Origin: Leucobacter luti
GTDB lineage: Bacteria; Actinomycetota; Actinomycetes; Actinomycetales; Microbacteriaceae
Assembly: GCF_004217175.1 (NCBI RefSeq)
Contig: NZ_SHKI01000002.1
Location: forward strand, 177,000 to 240,999
DNA length: 64,000 bases
Direction of reading: 5' to 3'
The notes beneath the pieces are model-generated. The model was not told the DNA's origin. It ran no database searches and saw nothing but the letters and a program-made list of their open reading frames with translations. A program made the translations under genes and the position numbers. This document shows positions 27,894 to 36,065 of the stretch, one piece after another; within the stretch, counting starts at the first letter, position 1, and each line of letters starts with the position of its first letter.

Positions 27894-28403
27894 TCAGCTC
27901 GGGCCGGGCATGTCCTTGATGAGGTTCGTGATCCGCATCGTGCAGCAGCGCCGCCCGCCCTCGTCGGTCACCACGATCTCATGCACCGTGATGGTGCGGC
28001 CCAGGTGCACCGGCGTGCACACCCCGGTGACGTAGCCGGCGGTGGCGGATCCGGTGTGCGTTGCGTTGATGTCCACGCCCACGGCGAGGCGGCCGGGCCC
28101 CGCGTGGAGGTTCGCCGCCATCGACCCGAGCGACTCCCCGAGCACCACGTACGCGCCGCCGTGCATGAAGCCGACGGTCTGCCGGTTTCCGGCCACGGGC
28201 ATGCGCCCAACCGTGCGCTCGGCGGTGTACTCCGTGAACTCGATCCCCATCGCCTCGGCAAGCTCGCCCGCGCCGTTCGCGGCCACCCAGTTGTGCGCGT
28301 CGGGTGCGGCGGTCGCTGACGGAGCGGCGGCGGTCGCAGTGTCGGCGGCGACGGCTCCGGGAACCGTAGCCGCCGCGTCGGCCGTGAGCGGTGCGCCGCT
28401 CAC
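27894..28403 (-). CDS. Hotdog-fold acyl-CoA thioesterase (YdiI/EntH-like)
   Basis: 169 residues. The first 45 are Ala-rich low complexity; the hotdog domain follows (HNWVAANGAGELAEAMGIEFTE...). The active-site segment FMHGGAYVVLGESLGSMA has Glu where PaaI enzymes have Asp, as in the 1,4-dihydroxy-2-naphthoyl-CoA/enterobactin proofreading thioesterases. GTG start overlaps the stop of the upstream isomerase gene (GTGA), so it is the last gene of the paa operon. It probably hydrolyses an aromatic or ring-derived CoA ester to release trapped CoA. It is distinct from the PaaI-type thioesterase at 33275. Confidence 0.8.
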   Translation of the reverse strand: MSGAPLTADAAATVPGAVAADTATAAAPSATAAPDAHNWVAANGAGELAEAMGIEFTEYTAERTVGRMPVAGNRQTVGFMHGGAYVVLGESLGSMAANLHAGPGRLAVGVDINATHTGSATAGYVTGVCTPVHLGRTITVHEIVVTDEGGRRCCTMRITNLIKDMPGPS

Positions 28404-29221
28404 AGCCCGGCCTCCTGCGCGCGCGGCTCGCCCGTGAATACGGGGGTGCGTTTCTCCTGGAACGCGGCGAAGCCCTCGCGGTAGTCGGGGGTGTCGCGGA
28501 GCGATGCCTGCACGCGGTTCTCCGCCCACATCGAGGTCCACATGCCGATCCGGCCGTCGCGCAGCTCATGCACGAGCGTCTTCGAGGCGAGGAACGCCTG
28601 GGTGGCGCCCACCGCGGCCGCGCGTGCGGCGGCGCGGGTGCGCTCAAGCACCTCGTCGTCGGGGAACGCCTGCGAGAACAGCCCGGCACGCACCGCCTCG
28701 GCACCGGTCATGAGCCGCCCGCTGTACACGAGATCGAGCGTGCGGTGGGCGCCGAGCCGCTCGAAGAACAGCGCGTGGCCGCCCGAGTCGAGCGTGGCGC
28801 CCAGGTTTGCGAACGGGCTGCCGATCTTCGCCGAATCTGCCACGTACACCACGTCCGAGGCGATGAGCAGCCCGAGTCCCACACCGAGACACGCGCCGTG
28901 GGCCACCGCGTACGTCGGCGCGGGGAACGCCGTCATCTGCTCCATGAGCGGCTGGAGGCGGCCCTCAAGGTAGCCGAGCACGTCGTCGGTTGCCGGATCG
29001 ACGCCCGAGATATCGCGCCCGGCGCAGAACGCGCGCCCCTCACCGCGCAGCACCACGGCGCGCACGCCGGCCCGTTCTGCCTCGGCGTACGCGTCCGAGA
29101 GCGCGAGGAGGCCATCGGGCCCGAGCGAGTTCAGCCGCTGGGGTGCGTTCAGCGTGATTTCCGCGACGCCGTCGGTGATGGTGAGGTCGATTTCTGCGCT
29201 GGAGGAGGTCGCGGTGCTCAT
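28400..29221 (-). CDS. paaG: Enoyl-CoA hydratase/isomerase, PaaG-like (epoxy-phenylacetyl-CoA isomerase)
   Basis: 273 residues, crotonase fold. The oxyanion-hole region GRAFCAGRDISG and GACLGVGLGLLIASD are present. Both glutamates of true hydratases are replaced (GVGLGLLIASD and SPFANLGATLDSGG), and an Asp stands in the second region, as expected for isomerases such as PaaG. In the pathway PaaG converts ring-1,2-epoxyphenylacetyl-CoA to oxepin-CoA. ATG at 29221 with GAGG upstream; 31 bases behind paaE, inside the paa operon. A hydratase for another CoA ester remains possible. Confidence 0.78.
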   Translation of the reverse strand: MSTATSSSAEIDLTITDGVAEITLNAPQRLNSLGPDGLLALSDAYAEAERAGVRAVVLRGEGRAFCAGRDISGVDPATDDVLGYLEGRLQPLMEQMTAFPAPTYAVAHGACLGVGLGLLIASDVVYVADSAKIGSPFANLGATLDSGGHALFFERLGAHRTLDLVYSGRLMTGAEAVRAGLFSQAFPDDEVLERTRAAARAAAVGATQAFLASKTLVHELRDGRIGMWTSMWAENRVQASLRDTPDYREGFAAFQEKRTPVFTGEPRAQEAGL

Positions 29222-29252
29222 GGGGAGGGCCTCGTTTCGGGGGTGGGGCGGG

Positions 29253-30356
29253 TCACGCGTCGTAGTTGACGACGAGCCGCTCGGACTGTGGGTGTGACTG
29301 GCAGGTGAGCACGTAGCCACGCTCGATCTCGTCGGCTTCGAGCGCGTAGTTCTCGGTCATTGACACCGACCCCTCGGTGACGAGTGCGCGGCAGGTGCCG
29401 CAGACGCCGCCCGCGCAGGCGAACGGCACGTCGGGGCGCACGCGGAGCGCCGCGTTGAGCACGGTCTCGTTCGCGGCGACGGGGCTCTCGACCGACGCCG
29501 AGGTGCCGTCGAGGGTGAAATCGATCGTGACCGTCTTCTCGCCGCTGCGCACCTCGACGGGCCGAGCGCGGGTGGGCGCTGGCTCGCCCGTAGTGAACAG
29601 CTCAAAGCGGATGCGCGATGCGGGCACGCCGTGCTCGGTGAGCAGATCGCGGCACAGCTGCACGAGCTCGAACGGGCCGCAGAGCACCCACTCATCAGCA
29701 ATATCCACGGGGATCACGTCGCGCAGGATCGTGCGCAGCCGCTCCTCGTCGAGCCGTCCGGACAGGATCGGTGCCGAGCGCTGTTCGCGCGAGAGCACGT
29801 GATGCAGGGCGAGCCGCTGCGGGTAGCGGTCCTTGAGATCGGCGAGCTCCTCGACGAACATCACCTCGGTGGAGGAGCGGTTGGTGAAGAGGAGGTCGAA
29901 GCGGGAAGTGTCGCTCTGCGCGAGCACGCGGTGCGCCATCGTGATGATCGGGGTGATGCCCGATCCGGCGGCGATGCCGACCACGTGCTGGCCCGCGAGC
30001 TCGTCGAGGTTTGAGGTGAACGCCCCCTGTGGGGTCATCACCTGGAGCGTGTCGCCGACGCGCAACGAATCGTTCACCCAGGTGGAGAACACCCCGCCGA
30101 GGTCGCGCTTCACCGCGACCGAGATCTTGCCGTCCGCCGGGGGGCGGCAGATCGAGTACGAGCGGCGCAGGTCCTCGCCGTCGATCGTGGTGCGCAGCGC
30201 GAGGTGCTGCCCCGCGAGGTAGTGGTAGTCGTCGGCGAGGTGATCCGGCACCTCGAAGGTCACCTCCACGCTCGACTCGGTCAGCGGGCGCACCTCTGCG
30301 ACGCGGAGTTCGTTGAACGTCGCGCGCTTCTTTGCGCCGAGGTTGATGGCAGCCAT
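29253..30356 (-). CDS. paaE: Phenylacetyl-CoA epoxidase reductase subunit
   Basis: 367 residues. FAD/NAD(P) reductase module: RSYSICRPP (FAD), GSGITPIITM and VLCGPFELV (NAD(P)H). C-terminal plant-type [2Fe-2S] ferredoxin with CAGGVCGTC plus the distal CQSH cysteine. It passes electrons from NADPH to the PaaA diiron centre. AGGGAG precedes the ATG at 30356. The order paaA-B-C-D-E is the classical one and the length is normal (about 355-360). Confidence 0.96.
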   Translation of the reverse strand: MAAINLGAKKRATFNELRVAEVRPLTESSVEVTFEVPDHLADDYHYLAGQHLALRTTIDGEDLRRSYSICRPPADGKISVAVKRDLGGVFSTWVNDSLRVGDTLQVMTPQGAFTSNLDELAGQHVVGIAAGSGITPIITMAHRVLAQSDTSRFDLLFTNRSSTEVMFVEELADLKDRYPQRLALHHVLSREQRSAPILSGRLDEERLRTILRDVIPVDIADEWVLCGPFELVQLCRDLLTEHGVPASRIRFELFTTGEPAPTRARPVEVRSGEKTVTIDFTLDGTSASVESPVAANETVLNAALRVRPDVPFACAGGVCGTCRALVTEGSVSMTENYALEADEIERGYVLTCQSHPQSERLVVNYDA

Positions 30357-30411
30357 TGCTGCTCCCTTCGCGGCCGTGCCGGCCGGGTGAACGCGGGGGA
30401 GGCCCCCGAAG

Positions 30412-30921
30412 CTAGTGGGTCTTGAAGTAGTCGAACGGTTCGAGGCAGGCGAGGCACTCGTAGTGCGCCTTGCACGCGGTGGAGCCAAAGCGCGAAACCT
30501 CGCGGGTCCGCGGCGAGTGGCAGCGGGGGCACTTGACCGACAGCTGGAGCATCACCGGGCCGTCGCCGAGCGCCGAGCGCACGTGCGGCGGCGCGATCCC
30601 GTATTCCTCGAGCTTCTGCTTGCCGGCGGCGCTCATCCAGTCGGTGGTCCACGCGGGTGACAGCGTGGTGGTCACGTCTACGCGCTCGTACCCAGCCTCG
30701 CGGAGCCGCGCCGTGACATCGTCGCGCATCTGGTCGATCGCGGGGCACCCCGAGTACGTGGGGGTGAGCACCACGTGCGCGCCGTCGGGGGTGACCGCGG
30801 CGTCGCGCAGCACCCCGAGGTCCTCGATCGTGAGCACCGGCACCTCCGGATCTGGCACCTGCGCGGCGATGTCCCAGATGCGGGCGGCCGCCGGGTTGCT
30901 CGGTCGCAGCTCGGCTACCAT
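30412..30921 (-). CDS. paaD: Phenylacetyl-CoA epoxidase PaaD subunit (MIP18-like, zinc ribbon)
   Basis: 169 residues. N-terminal MIP18/DUF59 domain (VPDPEVPVLTIEDLGVLRD, then TPTYSGCPAIDQMRDDV) and a C-terminal four-cysteine zinc ribbon (CPRCHS...ACKAHYECLACLEPF). PaaD is required for epoxidase activity and is thought to assist Fe-S or metal assembly. The ATG at 30921 lies inside the last codons of paaC (7-base overlap). The open frame extends to 30951, but the extra residues are not family-like. Confidence 0.95.
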   Translation of the reverse strand: MVAELRPSNPAAARIWDIAAQVPDPEVPVLTIEDLGVLRDAAVTPDGAHVVLTPTYSGCPAIDQMRDDVTARLREAGYERVDVTTTLSPAWTTDWMSAAGKQKLEEYGIAPPHVRSALGDGPVMLQLSVKCPRCHSPRTREVSRFGSTACKAHYECLACLEPFDYFKTH

Positions 30922-31757
30922 GATGCACCCGGGTGGCGGCGGGCGAGCCACTGCATCTCGGCCACAATGTAGCCCATGCGCGTGCTGTGGACGCCGGATC
31001 GGCCGCGCGCCCGCGCGGCTGGGAGATCGGGAACCGCAAGCTCGGCCTCCGTGAAGACCGTGTCGACGGCCCGGTCGAAGCCCGCGCGCAGCTCGGACGG
31101 GCGCGGCGCGATCCCGGCGAGGCGACCGTTCAGCGGCTCGTCAGTGAAGAGCTCAGCGACGAAGGGCCAGGCGCGCTCGAAGCCGGTGACGATCCGCTCG
31201 CGCGAGAGCTCGGTGCCGCCGGCCAGGCGCAGCACCCACTGGGCGGCGTGGTCGAGGTGGTAGCTGACCTCGCGCTCCGCCTTCGCAGCGATCGCCTGGA
31301 GGGTCGCGTCGCTGCTCGTGAGCAGCGCCCGGTACAGCTGCACCTGGTACACGGAGAACAGGAACAGGCGGGCGATCGTGTCGCCGAAGCCGCCGTTCGG
31401 CTGCTCGACGAGCCAGCTGCTGCGGAACTCGGGCTCGTCGCGCCAGTACGCGAGATCGTCCTCGGAGCGGCCCGAGGCCGTGCCGGCGTAGTGCAGCAGT
31501 GCGCGGGCGTGGCCGAGCAGATCGAGCGTGATGTTCGAGAGCGCGAGATCCTCTTCGAGCTCCGGGGCCCGCGAGATCCACCAGGCGAGCTGCTGGGACA
31601 GGATCAGCGAGTCATCGCCGAGCCAGAGTGCGTACTCCGCGACGTCAGCGCTCGCGGTCTCACCCGAGCCCGGCAGCTCGTCGACGAGGCGAAGCTCGTC
31701 GACCGTCACGTCGACGGCGTGCGCCTCGGCGGTCTGCGTATCGAGATCGTGGCTCAC
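30915..31757 (-). CDS. paaC: Phenylacetyl-CoA epoxidase PaaC subunit
   Basis: 280 residues, ferritin-like helical protein: DDSLILSQQLAWWISRAPELEEDLALSNITLDLLGHAR is strongly conserved in PaaC. It forms the structural partner of PaaA in the epoxidase complex and lacks the functional diiron set. GTG start overlaps the paaB stop (GTGA). C-terminal HSTRMGYIVAEMQWLARRHPG is also typical. Confidence 0.96.
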   Translation of the reverse strand: MSHDLDTQTAEAHAVDVTVDELRLVDELPGSGETASADVAEYALWLGDDSLILSQQLAWWISRAPELEEDLALSNITLDLLGHARALLHYAGTASGRSEDDLAYWRDEPEFRSSWLVEQPNGGFGDTIARLFLFSVYQVQLYRALLTSSDATLQAIAAKAEREVSYHLDHAAQWVLRLAGGTELSRERIVTGFERAWPFVAELFTDEPLNGRLAGIAPRPSELRAGFDRAVDTVFTEAELAVPDLPAARARGRSGVHSTRMGYIVAEMQWLARRHPGASW

Positions 31758-32059
31758 AGGTGCTTCACCCCCTCAGCGCGCGCGTAGTACACGGCGTGAC
31801 GGTAGTTCTTGCCCGCCGGCGACTCGAAGTACGCGCCCTTTGAATCTGGATCGCTCGTGGTGATCGCGGCGGCCGGGACCACCCAGATCGACACACCCTC
31901 GTTGCGCCGGGTGTAGAGGTCGCGCGCGTTGCGCAGCGCCATCGCCTCGTCTGGCGCGTGAAGCGATCCTGCGTGGACGTGGCTCAGGCCGCGGTTCGCG
32001 CGGATGAACACCTCCCACAGGGGCCAGGCTTCGGTCCCCAGTTCTCCGGGTGTCGACAT
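31754..32059 (-). CDS. paaB: Phenylacetyl-CoA epoxidase PaaB subunit
   Basis: 101 residues, the normal size. Conserved core WPLWEVFIRANRGLSHVHAGSLHAPDEAMALRNARDLYTRRNEGVSIWVVPA. A small protein that bridges PaaAC heterodimers in the complex. ATG at 32059 with GAGGAG upstream; 44 bases behind paaA. Confidence 0.96.
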   Translation of the reverse strand: MSTPGELGTEAWPLWEVFIRANRGLSHVHAGSLHAPDEAMALRNARDLYTRRNEGVSIWVVPAAAITTSDPDSKGAYFESPAGKNYRHAVYYARAEGVKHL

Positions 32060-32103
32060 CTTCGTCTCCTCTTTCGTGCGGGTGTAGCGGGTGTGGGTGG
32101 GGA

Positions 32104-33090
32104 TCAGGCGGCGAAGCGGGCGCGGTCGCGCTGCTTCTGCGCGTACACGGCGGCGGCCTCGCGGACCCACGCGCCGTCCTCGTGGGCGGTGCGGCGGTGG
32201 TCGATGCGCTCGCCGTTGGCGGGCCCCTCGCCGTTGAGCACCGCCATGAACTCGTCCCAGTCGATCGGGCCCGAGATCCACTTGCCGGTCTCCTCATCGA
32301 AGCGGAGATCCTTGTCGGGGCACTCAAGTCCGAGCGCCTCGAACTGGGGCACGCACATGCCGACGAAGCGCTGGCGCAGCTCGTCGTTCGAGAACCGCTT
32401 GATCTTCCACGCCATCGACTGCGCCGAGTTGGGTGAGGCGTCATCGCTCGGGCCAAACATCATGAGTGAGGGCCAGTACCAGCGGTTCACCGCGTCCTGC
32501 GCCATCTGCTTCTGCTCGGGGGTGCCGTGCGAGAGCTCGTACAGGATCTCGAAACCCTGCCGCTGGTGGAACGACTCTTCCTTGCAGATGCGCACCATCG
32601 CCCGGCCGTAGGGCCCGTAGGAGGCGCGGCAGAGCGGGACCTGGTTGCAGATCGCGGCGCCGTCGACCAGCCAGCCGATCGCGCCCATGTCTGCCCAGGT
32701 GGGGGTGTGGTAGTTAAAAATCGAGGAGTAGCGGGCCTTGCCGTCGATGAGCTTCTGCGTCATCTCCTCGCGCGTGACGCCGAGCGTCTGCGCCGCCGAG
32801 TAGAGGTAGAGTCCGTGACCCGCCTCGTCCTGCACCTTCGCGATGAGGATCGCCTTGCGCTTGAGGCTGGGCGCGCGGGAGATCCAGTTCGCCTCGGGCT
32901 GCATCCCGATGATCTCGGAGTGCGCGTGCTGCGAGATCTGCCGCACGAGCGTGCTCCGGTACTTCTCTGGCATCCAGTCGCGCGGCTCAATGCGCTGGTC
33001 AGCCTCGATGATCTCGTCGAAGCGGGCCTGCTGTTCCTGCTCGTCGAGCTCGCGCTGCGCGGTGTGCCCTGGTGCGGCCGTGTGTGCCAT
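32104..33090 (-). CDS. paaA: Phenylacetyl-CoA 1,2-epoxidase catalytic subunit
   Basis: 328 residues. Ferritin-like oxygenase with the two metal-binding ExxH motifs EAGH (Glu89-His92) and ESFH (Glu172-His175), which carry the diiron centre that epoxidises the ring of phenylacetyl-CoA. ATG at 33090 with AAGGAGG a few bases upstream. First gene of the leftward operon, divergent from paaI across a promoter region with a PaaR-like palindrome. Full length and highly typical. Confidence 0.97.
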   Translation of the reverse strand: MAHTAAPGHTAQRELDEQEQQARFDEIIEADQRIEPRDWMPEKYRSTLVRQISQHAHSEIIGMQPEANWISRAPSLKRKAILIAKVQDEAGHGLYLYSAAQTLGVTREEMTQKLIDGKARYSSIFNYHTPTWADMGAIGWLVDGAAICNQVPLCRASYGPYGRAMVRICKEESFHQRQGFEILYELSHGTPEQKQMAQDAVNRWYWPSLMMFGPSDDASPNSAQSMAWKIKRFSNDELRQRFVGMCVPQFEALGLECPDKDLRFDEETGKWISGPIDWDEFMAVLNGEGPANGERIDHRRTAHEDGAWVREAAAVYAQKQRDRARFAA

Positions 33091-33171
33091 CTGCTGCCTC
33101 CTTGCGTCAGAGCCCGGGCGGACTCCCACCCGAATATGAGTGGTGAAGTGGTAGTGTTTCGGTTGAGATAA

Positions 33172-33200
33172 TTACTTACCGAATGTTCAGTGAGTATACT
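33172..33200 (+). promoter_or_regulatory. Candidate paaI promoter (-35 TTACTT, -10 TATACT)
   Basis: TTACTT (33172-33177) and TATACT (33195-33200) are 17 bases apart. The PaaR-like palindrome 33174-33195 fills the spacer, so a bound repressor would block RNA polymerase. Confidence 0.6.
33174..33195. promoter_or_regulatory. PaaR-like operator between paaA and paaI
   Basis: Half-sites ACTTACCG and CAGTGAGT separated by AATGTT. It matches 14 of 16 fixed positions of the palindrome I recall for corynebacterial PaaR (half-sites ACTNACCG and CGGTNAGT, six bases apart with central CG). It controls both divergent paa transcripts. Confidence 0.78.
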
Positions 33201-33274
33201 CGTTCCGGGAACCAACCGCAAAGACCCCCGCGGTTCGGATCCACCACCTCGAGGCAGCACGCAATGGAGCGCAC

Positions 33275-33745
33275 ATGAGTTCAGTGACGAACCCGCAACA
33301 CATCGACCTCACCGAATCCTCGGTCGAGCTGGATCCCACCTGGTCGGCCACCGCGATGCTGCGCACGGACACCGCCAAGCGCGCATTCGGCATCAGGATC
33401 GCCGAGCTCGAACGCGGCCGCGCCGTGCTCAGCATGGAGGTCCGCGACGACATGGTCAACGGCTTCGGGATCACGCACGGCGGCATGGTGTTCACCCTCG
33501 CCGACACCGCTTTCGCTTACGCGTGCAACGAGGGCGCCAACGCCGTCGTTGCCTCGGGCGTCGACATCACGTTTACGCGCGCCAGCGGCGTGGGGGACAC
33601 GCTCTTCGCCACCGCCGAGCGACGCTGGCTCCGCGGCCGCAACGGACTCTACGACATCACGGTGACCGATCAGACCGGCGAGGTCGTCGCCGAGTTCCGC
33701 GGCAGATCGTTCGCAACCGACCGACCGCTCCCGCAGCCCGCATAA
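33275..33745 (+). CDS. paaI: Hydroxyphenylacetyl-CoA thioesterase PaaI
   Basis: 156 residues, hotdog fold. The active-site segment ITHGGMVFTLADTAFAYACN is the PaaI signature, with the catalytic Asp. It removes CoA from dead-end hydroxyphenylacetyl-CoA or other intermediates so that CoA is not trapped. ATG preceded by GGAG. First gene of the rightward transcript paaI-paaK, divergent from paaA. The N-terminal 30 residues are slightly longer than average. Confidence 0.94.
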   Translation: MSSVTNPQHIDLTESSVELDPTWSATAMLRTDTAKRAFGIRIAELERGRAVLSMEVRDDMVNGFGITHGGMVFTLADTAFAYACNEGANAVVASGVDITFTRASGVGDTLFATAERRWLRGRNGLYDITVTDQTGEVVAEFRGRSFATDRPLPQPA

Positions 33746-33833
33746 GTCTTCCCCCCGCATCCCCCCCCCATCACACCGCGCGCCCCCACGCGCATCCCCC
33801 GTGTTCACCGCCGCACACCTGAAAGAGGCCCCC

Positions 33834-35138
33834 ATGTCCGCCACTTCCCCCCTCACCGCCGCCCGGGGACTTCACGACGCAGAACGATTCACTCGCCCCG
33901 AACTCGAAGCGCTGCAGCTCGAACGCCTCCAGTGGACCGTGCGCCACGCGTACGAAAACGTCCCCTTCTACCGCAACCGCTTCGACGAGATGGGCGTTCA
34001 CCCCAGCGACATCCGTCAGCTCAGCGACATCGAGCGACTTCCGTTCACCACGAAGGACGACCTGCGAGCCAATTACCCGTTCGGGCTCTTCGCCGTGCCG
34101 ATGGAAGACGTGCGCAGGGTGCACGCCTCCTCGGGCACCACCGGTCGCCTCACCGTGGTGGGGTACACCGACCGCGACCTCGAAAACTGGGCCGACCTCA
34201 TCGCGCGCTCGCTCTACGCCTCGGGCGTGCGGCCGGGCTGGAAGGTGCACAACGCGTACGGCTACGGCCTCTTCACCGGAGGGCTCGGGGCCCACGCCGG
34301 GATCGAGCGCCTCGGCTGCACCGTGATCCCCATGTCGGGTGGGCAGACCGAGAAACAGGTGCAGCTCATCAACGACTTCAAGCCCGACGCGATCATGTGC
34401 ACCCCGAGCTACCTGCTCACCATCGCCGACGCGTTCGAGAAGGCGGGCCTCGACCCCCGGGAGTCGAGCCTCAAAGTGGCGATCTGCGGTGCCGAGCCCT
34501 GGACCGACTCGATGCGGCGCGAGCTCGAGGAGCGCCTCAACATTAAGGCCGTCGACATCTACGGCCTGTCCGAGATGATGGGCCCCGGCGTCGGCAACGA
34601 GTGCGTCGAAACGCAGGACGGTCCGCACATCTGGGAGGACCACTTCCTCCCGGAGATCATCGACGAGGATCTGCGGCAGGTCGTGGACGGGGTGCAGGGC
34701 GAGCTCGTCTTCACCACGCTCACCAAAGAGGCGTTCCCCATGATCCGCTACCGCACCCGCGACCTCACCTCGCTCAACCCGGGCACCGCGCGCCCCGCCC
34801 ACCGCCGCATCGCGAAGATCACCGGGCGCAACGACGACATGATCATCCTGCGCGGCGTCAACCTGTTCCCCACCCAGATCGAGGAGATCGCGCTCGAAGT
34901 GGAGCATCTCACCTCCCACTTCATCCTCGAACTCTCGAAGCGCGGCACGATGGACCACCTCGTGGTGAAGATCGAGCCCGAGGTCGCCGCCACGGGAGCG
35001 GAGGCCGACGCCGCGGCGAAGGTGCTGCAGAAGCGGATCAAGGATCGCGCGGGGACCACCCTCGGCGTTGAGCTCGTGGCGCCCGGCACGCTGCCCCGCT
35101 CCGAAGGAAAGCTGAAGCGGCTCTACGACCTGCGGTAG
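33834..35138 (+). CDS. paaK: Phenylacetate-CoA ligase
   Basis: 434 residues, ANL adenylating superfamily. AMP-binding loop ASSGTTGR (about 98-105), DIYGLSEMMGPGV for adenine and aromatic binding, and a C-terminal hinge in GRNDDMIILRGVNLFPTQIE typical of phenylacetate-CoA ligases. It activates phenylacetate with ATP and CoA, the entry step of the pathway. ATG at 33834 with GAAAGAGG upstream. 88 bases after paaI, followed by a strong terminator, so paaI-paaK is a two-gene unit. Confidence 0.96.
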   Translation: MSATSPLTAARGLHDAERFTRPELEALQLERLQWTVRHAYENVPFYRNRFDEMGVHPSDIRQLSDIERLPFTTKDDLRANYPFGLFAVPMEDVRRVHASSGTTGRLTVVGYTDRDLENWADLIARSLYASGVRPGWKVHNAYGYGLFTGGLGAHAGIERLGCTVIPMSGGQTEKQVQLINDFKPDAIMCTPSYLLTIADAFEKAGLDPRESSLKVAICGAEPWTDSMRRELEERLNIKAVDIYGLSEMMGPGVGNECVETQDGPHIWEDHFLPEIIDEDLRQVVDGVQGELVFTTLTKEAFPMIRYRTRDLTSLNPGTARPAHRRIAKITGRNDDMIILRGVNLFPTQIEEIALEVEHLTSHFILELSKRGTMDHLVVKIEPEVAATGAEADAAAKVLQKRIKDRAGTTLGVELVAPGTLPRSEGKLKRLYDLR

Positions 35139-35141
35139 CTT

Positions 35142-35172
35142 TGGTGCGGGCGGGTGTTTCCCGCCCGCACCA
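35142..35172 (+). terminator. Terminator after paaK
   Basis: Perfect 13-bp stem TGGTGCGGGCGGG / CCCGCCCGCACCA with a TGTTT loop, 4 bases after the paaK stop codon. It separates paaK from paaR. Confidence 0.85.
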
Positions 35173-35216
35173 GTACGCCGGGCGCTGGGGAAGGCTCCGG
35201 GTGAAGGGAGACACCG

Positions 35217-35843
35217 TTGGGGACTGTCGACGCACCGCAGACCGCCCGCCGCGGCCGGCCGGGCCACGACCAGAACAGCATGCTCGAGGTGATCGTGCAG
35301 CTGTTCATGGACCGCGGCTACGACGCCTCATCGCTCGACATGATTGCCAAGCGGCTCGGCCTCTCGAAATCGGCGGTGTACCACCACTTCTCCTCAAAGG
35401 CAGAGATGCTCGAGATCGCCCTCGAACGCGCCCTCGGCGAGCTTGAGCGCGTGTTCGACGAGGCGGAGGCCGAAGAGACCGAAGCCGTGGTGCGGATCCG
35501 CCGCATCGTGCGCGAGGCGGTGCTCGTTGCGTGCGAGCGCCAGCAGTACCTCGTGCTCCTGCTGCGCCTGCACGGCAACTCGGAGGTCGAGCTGCGCGCG
35601 ATGGCGCGCCGCCGCGAGCTCACCGCGCGCCTAAGCAAGACGTTCGCTGAGGCCCGCGCCGCGGGCGACCTGCGCGACGATATGGACCCGGCGCTCGCCG
35701 CCCGCCTCACGTTCGGCCTGGTCAACTCGCTGGTCGAGTGGTACCGCCCCGACGGCCCGGACGAGCCGGAGGCCCTCGCGGAGGGCGTGCTCTCGTACGT
35801 GCGCTCCGGCCTGCGGGTCAACGAGGAGCGCGACTTCCGCTAG
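35217..35843 (+). CDS. paaR: TetR-family regulator of phenylacetate catabolism
   Basis: 208 residues. N-terminal helix-turn-helix (YDASSLDMIAKRLGLSKSAVYHHFSSKAEMLE, about 30-65) followed by an all-helical ligand domain. TTG start at 35217 with GGGAG six bases before it. Position inside the paa cluster and length match actinobacterial PaaR, which represses paa operons and is released by phenylacetyl-CoA. The three PaaR-like palindromes in this window are the likely targets. No such box was seen before its own start. Confidence 0.85.
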   Translation: MGTVDAPQTARRGRPGHDQNSMLEVIVQLFMDRGYDASSLDMIAKRLGLSKSAVYHHFSSKAEMLEIALERALGELERVFDEAEAEETEAVVRIRRIVREAVLVACERQQYLVLLLRLHGNSEVELRAMARRRELTARLSKTFAEARAAGDLRDDMDPALAARLTFGLVNSLVEWYRPDGPDEPEALAEGVLSYVRSGLRVNEERDFR

Positions 35844-35883
35844 CGCGTGGCGGGCGCGCTGCGCGGTCTTGTGCCGCGGCTCC

Positions 35884-35976
35884 GCAGATCCGACCCGTGA
35901 GCGCGTTTCCGACCCTATTCGTGGTGCGTGCGCGCCCGCGAACAGGGTCGGATCTGAAGGAGCGGGTCGGATCTGC
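35884..35976. repeat. Nested inverted repeats between paaR and paaZ
   Basis: Outer arms of 13 bp (GCAGATCCGACCC at 35884-35896, GGGTCGGATCTGC at 35964-35976) enclose a second pair, CCGACCCT (35909-35916) and AGGGTCGG (35944-35951). A G-rich run follows (35977-36056). Located between convergent genes, so probably a two-way terminator, though the double nesting is unusual. Confidence 0.6.
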
Positions 35977-36065
35977 GCGGGGGCCGGGGCGGGCGCGGCC
36001 GGGGCGGGGCCGGAGCGGGGCCGGAGCGGGGGAGCCGCCGGAGCGGCCCCGCCCCGCCCGTGGCC

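Noticed and set aside
27979..28704. Alternative frame over the thioesterase and isomerase genes
   Set aside because: Arg-rich shadow protein; the two crotonase and hotdog frames are well supported.
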